In this document: piece after piece, positions 14,261 to 21,387 of the stretch
How the letters are laid out: the number at the start of each line of letters is the position of its first letter
Numbering within the stretch: the stretch's first letter is position 1
Source: Chitinophagaceae bacterium
Lineage (GTDB): Bacteria > Bacteroidota > Bacteroidia > Chitinophagales > Chitinophagaceae
Assembly: GCA_003509845.1 (NCBI GenBank)
Contig: DOMR01000009.1
Span: 1 to 37,432, forward strand
Direction: 5' to 3'
DNA length: 37,432 nt
The notes under the pieces: generated by a model
Database searches by the model: none
The model's input: only the letters and a program-made list of their open reading frames with translations
What the model was told of the DNA's origin: nothing
Program-made: the position numbers and the translations under genes

Positions 14261-15736
14261 ATGTATTTATTAGGTATAGATATAGGCACTTCATCCATCA
14301 AGGTGTCGGTCGTAGAAGCAAGTACAAGTCAATGTATCGCATCCGCACAATTTCCTGAAACCGAATCAGCAATTACCTCCCTTGAAAAAGGGTGGGCCGA
14401 GCAGTCGCCTGAAATGTGGTGGGCGCATATTCAACAAGCCATTTTAAAATTAAACAACACCAAAAAATTTGCACCTGCTGATATTAGCGCGATTGGAATA
14501 TCCTATCAAATGCATGGATTGGTTTTGGTTGATCAAAATAAGCAAGTGCTTAGGGATAGTATTATTTGGTGTGATAGTAGGTCGGTAAGTATTGGTGATA
14601 CTGCCTTTGATGCCATTGGCCCTGAAAAGTGTTTAAGCCATTTGTTAAACTCACCTGGAAATTTTACCGCATCAAAATTAGCTTGGGTGAAACAAAATGA
14701 ACCTGCTATTTATGATAAAATCGCGCATGTGATGCTGCCTGGTGATTTTGTTTCAATGAAATTTACGGGTCATATCACTACGAGTATCTCCTCTTTATCA
14801 GAAGGCATATTTTGGGATTTCAAGAACAATGAATTGTCAAAAGATATTTTGAATTATTATGGATTTGATCAATCAGTATTGCCAAATATTCAACCTGTAT
14901 TTAGTAATCATGGTGAATTACTTCCTGAAGTTGCTACTAAATTAAATTTGAAACCAGGTATCCCAATTACTTATAAAGCAGGCGATCAACCCAACAATGC
15001 TTTATCCTTAAATGTTTTGGAACCGGGTGAAGTTGCAGCAACAGCAGGCACTTCGGGGGTGATTTATGGGGTTACAGATAAAATTACCTATGATCCAGAA
15101 TCAAGGGTGAATACTTTTGCGCATGTGAATCACACTGATCAATTAAACAGATTGGGTGTATTACTTTGTATTAATGGCACCGGTATTTTAAATAGTTGGG
15201 TGAAAAAAATGGTGGGTGCTGGTGATGATTATCCGCAAATGAATCAAGCGGCTAGTCGCATTCAACCCGGAAGCGATGGCTTACAAATTATGCCTTTTGG
15301 TAATGGGGCCGAGCGTATTTTTAATAATAAAATGATTGGCGCACAATTTGTAAATATTGATTTCAATAAACATAGTGAAGCACATATTTTTAGAGCAGCA
15401 CAGGAAGGCATTGCTTTTACTTTTAGATACGGCCTTGATATTATGCGTGAAAATGGCATGAATCCAAGTATTATTCGTGCAGGGTTTTCAAATATGTTTT
15501 TAAGTGATGTATTTACAGACGCTTTTGTAAATGCGACCAATGTGCCAGTGGCATTATACCATACGGATGGCAGTGTAGGTGCAGCGATTGGTGCAGGAAT
15601 AGGTTCCGGTACGTATAAAAATGCCACCGAAGCGTTTAGTAATTTTAAACCTATTAAAGTAGTAGAGCCATCCAACGCAAAAGGTTTTAATGAATTATAT
15701 TTGGATTGGCACAAATCATTAGAAAAGTATTTATAA
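14261..15736 (+). CDS. xylB: Xylulokinase
   Basis: A 491-residue FGGY-family kinase phosphorylating D-xylulose with ATP to xylulose 5-phosphate. It shows the ATP phosphate-1 loop LLGIDIGTSSIKVS (3-16), SYQMHGLVL (81-89; the MHG motif of xylulokinases), WCDSR, the catalytic base Asp242 in KAGDQPNN, and the AGTSG loop. I use the ATG at 14261; the frame extends to a TTG at 14237 inside the inverted repeat, which is unlikely. xylA follows 38 bases later, which secures the substrate assignment. No signal peptide. Confidence 0.95.
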   Translation: MYLLGIDIGTSSIKVSVVEASTSQCIASAQFPETESAITSLEKGWAEQSPEMWWAHIQQAILKLNNTKKFAPADISAIGISYQMHGLVLVDQNKQVLRDSIIWCDSRSVSIGDTAFDAIGPEKCLSHLLNSPGNFTASKLAWVKQNEPAIYDKIAHVMLPGDFVSMKFTGHITTSISSLSEGIFWDFKNNELSKDILNYYGFDQSVLPNIQPVFSNHGELLPEVATKLNLKPGIPITYKAGDQPNNALSLNVLEPGEVAATAGTSGVIYGVTDKITYDPESRVNTFAHVNHTDQLNRLGVLLCINGTGILNSWVKKMVGAGDDYPQMNQAASRIQPGSDGLQIMPFGNGAERIFNNKMIGAQFVNIDFNKHSEAHIFRAAQEGIAFTFRYGLDIMRENGMNPSIIRAGFSNMFLSDVFTDAFVNATNVPVALYHTDGSVGAAIGAGIGSGTYKNATEAFSNFKPIKVVEPSNAKGFNELYLDWHKSLEKYL

Positions 15737-15774
15737 ACAAAGAATAAATTAGTTAATTTTTTAAAAATCAAGTT

Positions 15775-17103
15775 ATGTCAGTTGTATTAGGTGAAAAAGA
15801 ATTTTTCAAAGGAATTGAAAAAGTAAAATTTGAAGGGCAAGGAAGTGATAACCCTTTAGCATATCGTTGGTATGATGAATCCAAAGTGGTGGCAGGTAAA
15901 CCAATGAAAGAATGGTTGCGATTCGCAGTTGCTTATTGGCATAGCTTTGTTGGCAATGGTGCTGATCCTTTTGGTGAACCCACATTAATATATCCATGGA
16001 ATACTAATGCAGATGCAGTTGGGCGTGCAAAGGATAAAGCGGATGCCGCTTTTGAATTTATTACCAAATTAGGTTTGCCCTATTATTGTTTTCATGATGT
16101 GGATGTGGTTGATTTTACCAATGATGTTCATGACAATGAAAAAAGATTAACTGCATTAACTGCTTATCTTAAACAAAAGCAAGAAGCGAGTGGTGTGAAA
16201 CTATTGTGGGGTACTGCGAACGTGTTTAGCAATAAGCGTTATATGAATGGTGCATCCACCAATCCTGATTTTCATGTTTTAACACATGCGGCTACACAAG
16301 TAAAAGGGGCATTAGATGCAACTATAGCTTTGGGTGGCGAGAACTATGTATTCTGGGGTGGTCGTGAAGGATATATGTCCTTGTTAAACACCAACATGAA
16401 AAGAGAAAAAGAACATTTGGCGAAATTTTTACATACAGCAAAAGATTATGCACGTAAAAATGGTTTCAAGGGTACTTTCTTTATCGAGCCAAAACCATGT
16501 GAGCCAACTAAGCATCAATATGATTATGATTCAGAAACCGTAATTGGTTTTTTAAGACAATATGATTTACTGAATGATTTTAAATTAAATATTGAAGTGA
16601 ACCATGCTACATTGGCGGGTCATACGTTCCAACATGAATTACAAGTTGCAGCAGATGCAGGCATGTTAGGTAGTATGGATGCGAATCGCGGTGATTATCA
16701 AAATGGATGGGATACCGATCAGTTCCCTACCAATATTAATGAGTTGGTTGAATCCATGTTGATCATTGTTGAAGCAGGTGGCTTCCAAGGTGGTGGAATT
16801 AATTTTGATGCAAAACGCAGAAGAAATTCAACGGATGCTGCTGATTTATTCCATGCACATATTGGTGGTATTGATACTTTTGCGCGTGCATTAATTACGG
16901 CAGATGCCATTTTACAAAAATCAGAATACAAAAAAATCCGTGCAAATAGATATGCTTCTTTTGATTCAGGCAAGGGTAAGGAATTTGAGCAAGGAAAATT
17001 AAGCTTGGAAGATTTACGCAACTTTGCTATTGAAAATGGAGAACCAGCATCCATCAGCGGACAGCAAGAATTAATAGAGAATATCATTAATAGGTATATT
17101 TAG
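15775..17103 (+). CDS. xylA: Xylose isomerase
   Basis: A 442-residue class II xylose isomerase (EC 5.3.1.5), interconverting D-xylose and D-xylulose. The catalytic His107 and Asp110 are in CFHDVD. The two-metal site residues are Glu238 (FIEPKP, with Lys240), Glu274 and His277 (IEVNHATLAGH), Asp302 (MDANRGD), and Asp313 and Asp315 (GWDTDQFP). Length and N-terminal extension fit the class II enzymes of Bacteroidota, the type that works when expressed in yeast. It follows xylB and is three bases upstream of the permease gene, so the operon continues. Confidence 0.97.
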   Translation: MSVVLGEKEFFKGIEKVKFEGQGSDNPLAYRWYDESKVVAGKPMKEWLRFAVAYWHSFVGNGADPFGEPTLIYPWNTNADAVGRAKDKADAAFEFITKLGLPYYCFHDVDVVDFTNDVHDNEKRLTALTAYLKQKQEASGVKLLWGTANVFSNKRYMNGASTNPDFHVLTHAATQVKGALDATIALGGENYVFWGGREGYMSLLNTNMKREKEHLAKFLHTAKDYARKNGFKGTFFIEPKPCEPTKHQYDYDSETVIGFLRQYDLLNDFKLNIEVNHATLAGHTFQHELQVAADAGMLGSMDANRGDYQNGWDTDQFPTNINELVESMLIIVEAGGFQGGGINFDAKRRRNSTDAADLFHAHIGGIDTFARALITADAILQKSEYKKIRANRYASFDSGKGKEFEQGKLSLEDLRNFAIENGEPASISGQQELIENIINRYI

Positions 17104-17106
17104 GCA

Positions 17107-18444
17107 ATGCAAACAGCCGATAAAAAACTGGGTTTATGGACTAGTACTTCTTTAGTAGTAGGCAATATGATAGGTGCGGGTGTTTTTTTAATGCCCGCTA
17201 CATTAGCTAGTTTTGGTAGCATTAGTTTACTAGGTTGGGTTTGTTCGGCCATTGGCGCTTTTTTACTTTCAAAAGTATTTGCGCATTTAAGTTGGTTATT
17301 ACCAGCGGCCAATGGAGGTCCTTATGCTTATTCTCAAAAAGGCCTCGGTGATTTTGCCGGCTTTTTAGTTGCATGGGGTTATTTGGTTTCGGTATGGTGT
17401 ACCAATGCAGCTATAACGGTCTCTTTTATTAGTGCATTAAGTACTTTCATACCAGCATTAGCAACTAATGCAACACTAGCCATCATCACAGGTTTAGCAA
17501 CTATTTGGTTTTTAACTTGGGTAAATTCCTTGGGTATATTTACATCTGGCGTAGTACAATTAATTTCGACCATTTTAAAAATCGTACCCATTATATTAAT
17601 TGGCGTTGTGGGTTTATTTTATATTCAATGGGAAAATTTCTTGCCCTTTAATACCAGTGGTACAAGTAATATTGCAGCAATAACAGCTACAACCACTTTA
17701 ACTTTTTTTGCTTTTTTAGGAATTGAATGTGCTACTATTCCATCGGGAAGTGTAACTAATTCGGCTGCTACTGTGGCTAAGGCTACTACACTCGGAACGT
17801 TGATTGCCACTGTGGTATACATTTTAAGTACAGTGAGTATTATGGGTATGATTCCTGCCGCGCAATTAAAAACAAGTGTAACGCCGTTTGCAGATGCTGC
17901 TGTATTAATATGGGGTCATGGTGCAGCCTATTGGGTAAGTGCAGGGGTTGCTATTGCGGCTTTTGGGGCCCTGAATGGCTATATATTAATTCAAGGGCAA
18001 TTGCCATTTGCGATTGCTAAGGACAAATTATTTCCCACCGTTTTTATGCAACTTAATTCAAAAGGGATACCAGTTTTAGGCGTGGTCATTTCAAGTGTAT
18101 TTGTTTCGGTGTTAATGTGTATGAATTATACCAAAGGCTTGGTTGACCAATTTAAATTTTTAATGCTAATGACTACTTCTACTATTTTAATACCTTATAT
18201 TTTTTGTACAGCCGCTTATTTGATTCTGCGTTTTAAATTACCTTTTCAATCAAGTAAATATTTAGCGCTAGCTATTTTATTGGCTACCCTTACTTTTATT
18301 TTTTGTTTGTGGTTGATGATAGGTTTAGGACAAGAATCTGTTTTCTGGGGTTTTTTCCTAACAATGTCATCAGTGCCCATCTATGTTTTTGCTGTTTGGA
18401 AGAGAGAAAAATCGGAAAGTAATTCAACTTTTCCCAAACCATAA
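17107..18444 (+). CDS. APC-family amino acid permease (AdiC/arginine-agmatine antiporter-like)
   Basis: A 445-residue integral membrane transporter with about twelve predicted helices. The first helix contains the APC substrate-binding loop GNMIGAGVFLMP (19-30), and YAYSQKGLGDFAGFLVAWGY follows, as in the AdiC/PotE/CadB basic amino acid antiporters. It starts three bases after the xylA stop, so it is translationally linked with the xylose operon, but the family does not carry sugars. The next gene, ten bases on, encodes an arginine-deiminase-fold hydrolase, so arginine, citrulline, ornithine or a methylated arginine is a reasonable cargo by context. Specificity is not visible in the sequence. 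Confidence 0.87.
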   Translation: MQTADKKLGLWTSTSLVVGNMIGAGVFLMPATLASFGSISLLGWVCSAIGAFLLSKVFAHLSWLLPAANGGPYAYSQKGLGDFAGFLVAWGYLVSVWCTNAAITVSFISALSTFIPALATNATLAIITGLATIWFLTWVNSLGIFTSGVVQLISTILKIVPIILIGVVGLFYIQWENFLPFNTSGTSNIAAITATTTLTFFAFLGIECATIPSGSVTNSAATVAKATTLGTLIATVVYILSTVSIMGMIPAAQLKTSVTPFADAAVLIWGHGAAYWVSAGVAIAAFGALNGYILIQGQLPFAIAKDKLFPTVFMQLNSKGIPVLGVVISSVFVSVLMCMNYTKGLVDQFKFLMLMTTSTILIPYIFCTAAYLILRFKLPFQSSKYLALAILLATLTFIFCLWLMIGLGQESVFWGFFLTMSSVPIYVFAVWKREKSESNSTFPKP

Positions 18445-18454
18445 TATTTTTTAC

Positions 18455-19330
18455 ATGAGTCATTTAGCGCAATCAGAATTTGGAAAATTAAAAACCGTAT
18501 TTATAAAAAAAGCAAGTGCTGCATTTATAAATAGGGAACATATACAACAGCATTGGGAATCATTAAATTATTTAGGCAAACCTGATATGACGCAAGTCCT
18601 TGTTGAATATGATGCGTTTGAAAATATTTTAAAAGAGCATGGTGCTGAAATTTTATATTTTCCGGAAGATGCTTTTGTGAATATGGATTCCATTTATTGT
18701 AGAGATGCTGCTATTGCAACTAGTCATGGTATGATTATTTGTAATATGGGAAAGGAAGGACGTAAAAATGAACCAGCTGCACAAGCGCGCGCTTATGCAG
18801 AACAAGGCATACCTGTTTTAGGTACCATCATTGCGCCAGGAACTGTTGAGGGTGGCGATGTGGCATGGTTAGATGCAACTACACTAGCAGTTGGTAATAC
18901 TTATCGTACGAATGAAGCGGGTATTCAACAACTCAAAGAATTATTAAATCCAATAGGGGTGAAAGTGATTACTGCGGATATGCCCCATTATAAAGGGCCA
19001 TCGGATGTATTTCATTTAATGTCGGTGTTAAGTCCAGTGGATAATAATCTAGCAGTGGTGTATTCTCCATTAATGCCTATTGCATTTCGAAATTTATTAA
19101 TTGCGCGCGGTTTTGAATTAGTGGAAGTGCCTGATCAGGAATTTGACAGTATGGGTTGTAATGTATTGGCATTAGCGCCAAGGGTTTGCTTGATGGTCAA
19201 GGGAAATCCTATTACAAAAGCTCGTCTCGAAGCGGCCGGCTGTAAAGTAATTGAATATGAAGGTGCAGAAATTAGCGTTAAAGGCGGCGGTGGTCCTACT
19301 TGTTTAACGCGTCCTGTAATGAGGTCATAA
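18455..19330 (+). CDS. Arginine deiminase/DDAH-fold amidinohydrolase
   Basis: A 291-residue pentein-fold enzyme. The likely catalytic set is Glu132 in VEGGDVAWL, His187 in DVFHLMS and the nucleophile Cys283 in GGGGPTCLTRP, the order seen in dimethylarginine dimethylaminohydrolase (DDAH) and arginine deiminase; Asp84 in YCRDAA is the usual guanidinium-side acid. The length fits DDAH-like enzymes better than 400-residue arginine deiminases. I chose the ATG at 18455, ten bases after the permease stop. Likely products are citrulline plus ammonia or methylamine, or ornithine if it is a citrullinase. The 3' end overlaps the convergent CLC gene by six bases. Confidence 0.85.
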   Translation: MSHLAQSEFGKLKTVFIKKASAAFINREHIQQHWESLNYLGKPDMTQVLVEYDAFENILKEHGAEILYFPEDAFVNMDSIYCRDAAIATSHGMIICNMGKEGRKNEPAAQARAYAEQGIPVLGTIIAPGTVEGGDVAWLDATTLAVGNTYRTNEAGIQQLKELLNPIGVKVITADMPHYKGPSDVFHLMSVLSPVDNNLAVVYSPLMPIAFRNLLIARGFELVEVPDQEFDSMGCNVLALAPRVCLMVKGNPITKARLEAAGCKVIEYEGAEISVKGGGGPTCLTRPVMRS

Positions 19331-20587
19331 TTTCGCAATTTTCTTAAAATAGTTATACGCAATATATTTCGCTCCTGTTTTATATTTAGCACTATATATT
19401 CCATTGGGGCCTGAGGTAAAATAAGCAGCTATACTTGCAAGGCCAACATATATACCTGCTTTCATTCCGAATAATTCTAATCCCAACGCTATAGACGCAA
19501 AAACACAATTGGTAGCACCGCTAAAAACAGCAACAAAGCCCATACCTGCTAAGAGCGCCATGGGTAAAGGGATAAACCAGATTAATATATTACCTAAAGT
19601 GGCCCCAATAAAAAATAATGGCGTCACCTCACCTCCTTTAAAACCCGCGCTTAAAGTGAAACTGGTTAAAATTAATTTGATGGCGAAGTCAAATTGACCT
19701 GCATTATTTATAAATGCATCTTGGATAGATGGAATACCCAATCCAATGAACTTTGTACTATTAAATACAACAATAAATAATGCAATAATAATCCCGCCAA
19801 TAAAAGGGCGCAAGGGGGTAAAATTTATTTTGTTAAAAACATTTTCAAATAATTTACCAGTGGTAGTAAATGCAAGTGCAGTTAATCCAAAAATGATACC
19901 AGCAAAAATTGCCCAAGCCAAAGTAGTTAGGGAGATTTCGGGTATAATAGGGATACTATAAATAGTATGTTTTACTTGCCAAGCCAAGCAGGAATAATGT
20001 GCGATATAGGCAACGAATAAACTTGCTGCTAACTGATTTTTCTTTGTGTTGGTAATACTTAAAATTTCTATTGCAAAAAAGGCGCCAGCCAAAGGTGTAC
20101 CAAACACAGCGGCAAACCCACTACTAATACCAATGATTAATATCGTTTTTCGATCTGCTGTATTTAACTTAAATATCCCAGTAAACTGATCTGCTATTGC
20201 ACCGCCCATTTGAACAGCAGTTCCTTCCCTGCCTGCCGATCCACCAGCTATATGGGTTAGCAGCGTACTCAAAAAAACCATCGGCGCCATTTTAAATGGT
20301 ATCGGTTTTGGGGTTTCCCCATTCTCTAAAGAATGGTGCGTTTCAATGATTAAGTTATTTCCTTTATTCGCTGATTCTCCATAGTAATAATACACTAGTC
20401 CAATCACCAAACCTGCAATAGGTAAAAAATATACGACCCAAATATGTTTCTCACGAAACAGGGTAACATCATCTAAGGTTTGTAAAAAAAATGCGGTAGC
20501 CGTCCCTACGATAACACCAATGAGTAAATAGATGGCGAGCCATTTTAGCCAACTTGTGATTGTGGTATTAATTTTATTTAAGGACAT
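19325..20587 (-). CDS. CLC-family anion transporter, possibly fluoride/proton CLC-F
   Basis: A 420-residue CLC membrane protein with many helices and no cytoplasmic CBS pair. The gating glutamate is Glu121 in GGSAGREGTAVQMGG; canonical chloride CLCs have GREGP. The selectivity loop that is GSGIP in chloride CLCs reads KGNNLIIE here. The internal proton glutamate region is FFAIEILS, where the second glutamate of E. coli IEE is isoleucine. GREGT and loss of GSGIP are features I associate with the CLC-F fluoride exporters, often annotated simply as voltage-gated chloride channel. No fluoride riboswitch is recognisable upstream. It follows the small membrane gene on the same strand by 53 bases. 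Confidence 0.88.
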   Translation of the reverse strand: MSLNKINTTITSWLKWLAIYLLIGVIVGTATAFFLQTLDDVTLFREKHIWVVYFLPIAGLVIGLVYYYYGESANKGNNLIIETHHSLENGETPKPIPFKMAPMVFLSTLLTHIAGGSAGREGTAVQMGGAIADQFTGIFKLNTADRKTILIIGISSGFAAVFGTPLAGAFFAIEILSITNTKKNQLAASLFVAYIAHYSCLAWQVKHTIYSIPIIPEISLTTLAWAIFAGIIFGLTALAFTTTGKLFENVFNKINFTPLRPFIGGIIIALFIVVFNSTKFIGLGIPSIQDAFINNAGQFDFAIKLILTSFTLSAGFKGGEVTPLFFIGATLGNILIWFIPLPMALLAGMGFVAVFSGATNCVFASIALGLELFGMKAGIYVGLASIAAYFTSGPNGIYSAKYKTGAKYIAYNYFKKIAKL

Positions 20588-20640
20588 CTCTGATTAATAT
20601 TTTTAGCAATCGGAATTGCATTTCCACAACCAAAACAACC

Positions 20641-20898
20641 CTAGTCAATTTTGGCATTCTTCTTCTTGTTGATCATATAAATGGCAATAATGACCCAAAT
20701 CACATTCACGAACATGGAAGGGTAGGCATGGTGATAATAAGTATTCACTACAAAAAAAATACCGCCTATAATATTCGCTAAAACATAGGTTTTACTTGAG
20801 GCAGACAATTTGCCAGTAATATTTAAGGCATAGGAGCCTACAATTAATACAGAGGCAATCCAGCCCAAAATTTCAATAAGTAGTTCATTGGTCACCAT
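20641..20898 (-). CDS. CBU_0592-type small membrane protein
   Basis: An 85-residue protein with about three hydrophobic helices (about 8-26, 40-54 and 60-78) and a lysine-rich tail. The pattern ILGWIASVLIVGSYAL, NIIGGIFFVVNTYYHHAYPS and NVIWVIIAIY matches the CBU_0592 family of small membrane proteins, which has no established function. It is upstream of the CLC gene on the same strand and probably co-transcribed with it. The family is a minimal three-helix unit resembling half of a SemiSWEET-like bundle, but transport activity is only a guess. Confidence 0.75.
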   Translation of the reverse strand: MVTNELLIEILGWIASVLIVGSYALNITGKLSASSKTYVLANIIGGIFFVVNTYYHHAYPSMFVNVIWVIIAIYMINKKKNAKID

Positions 20899-20988
20899 TG
20901 TATAAAAGTACGAAAAAATTACACCTAAAAGCTAAACAATCTGACCACATTGTTTTATACAAGTAGTTCAGTATTAATAAATTTTCAA

Positions 20989-20996
20989 TATATTTG
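20989..20996 (+). promoter_or_regulatory. -7 promoter element before the small secreted protein and dab genes
   Basis: TATATTTG is an exact match to TAnnTTTG. It ends eight bases before the ATG at 21005, implying a very short 5' leader. No TTG is seen at the expected -33 distance. It may be the promoter of the whole inorganic-carbon island. Confidence 0.45.
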
Positions 20997-21004
20997 TCTT
21001 TACC

Positions 21005-21292
21005 ATGAAAAGGCAAGCAATTTCTTTATTTTTTTTATTAATCATTTCATTCCAGGTGGCACCAATTAAAAGTTTTTTTAATTGGGAGCAAATAGAGTTT
21101 GCGCAAGATATTGCAGATGATGATGTAGAAAAAAGTGAGTCTAAATCAAAAAAATTTGAATCTTGTCACTCCTTATTTTTAGAATATAGGCTAGTAGCCG
21201 ATATTACTAAGGGATTTGTTTTAAAAATAGCCATGGGTCAATTAGCGCAAGGGCATTCTAATGTCACTATTATACCTCCTAATTTTTCATAA
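21005..21292 (+). CDS. Small secreted or membrane-anchored hypothetical protein upstream of dabA
   Basis: A 95-residue protein not recognised by family. It starts with a typical export signal (MKRQAISLFFLLIISF, hydrophobic to about 18), then an acidic-to-basic linker (DIADDDVEKSESKSKK), one cysteine in ESCHS and a short hydrophobic tail. A perfect Bacteroidota -7 element precedes it. It lies 95 bases upstream of dabA on the same strand. It could be an accessory of the carbon-uptake system or simply a neighbour. Existence is moderately supported by the promoter and signal peptide. Confidence 0.5.
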   Translation: MKRQAISLFFLLIISFQVAPIKSFFNWEQIEFAQDIADDDVEKSESKSKKFESCHSLFLEYRLVADITKGFVLKIAMGQLAQGHSNVTIIPPNFS

Positions 21293-21387
21293 GGTTAGGG
21301 CGCTTTTATCAAGTCTCCATTTTTTTTAACTAGGCTGTCGGTTTTGTAAATCCGGCACGATTACATTTTACGATCATTAAATATTGT

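Noticed and set aside
15262..15771. 169-codon open frame antisense to the 3' half of xylB
   Set aside because: Composition-driven shadow of xylB; no recognisable domain.
20588..20640. Possible fluoride riboswitch before the CLC gene
   Set aside because: I could not find the conserved crcB-motif segments or its fold; the gene is also probably second in an operon.
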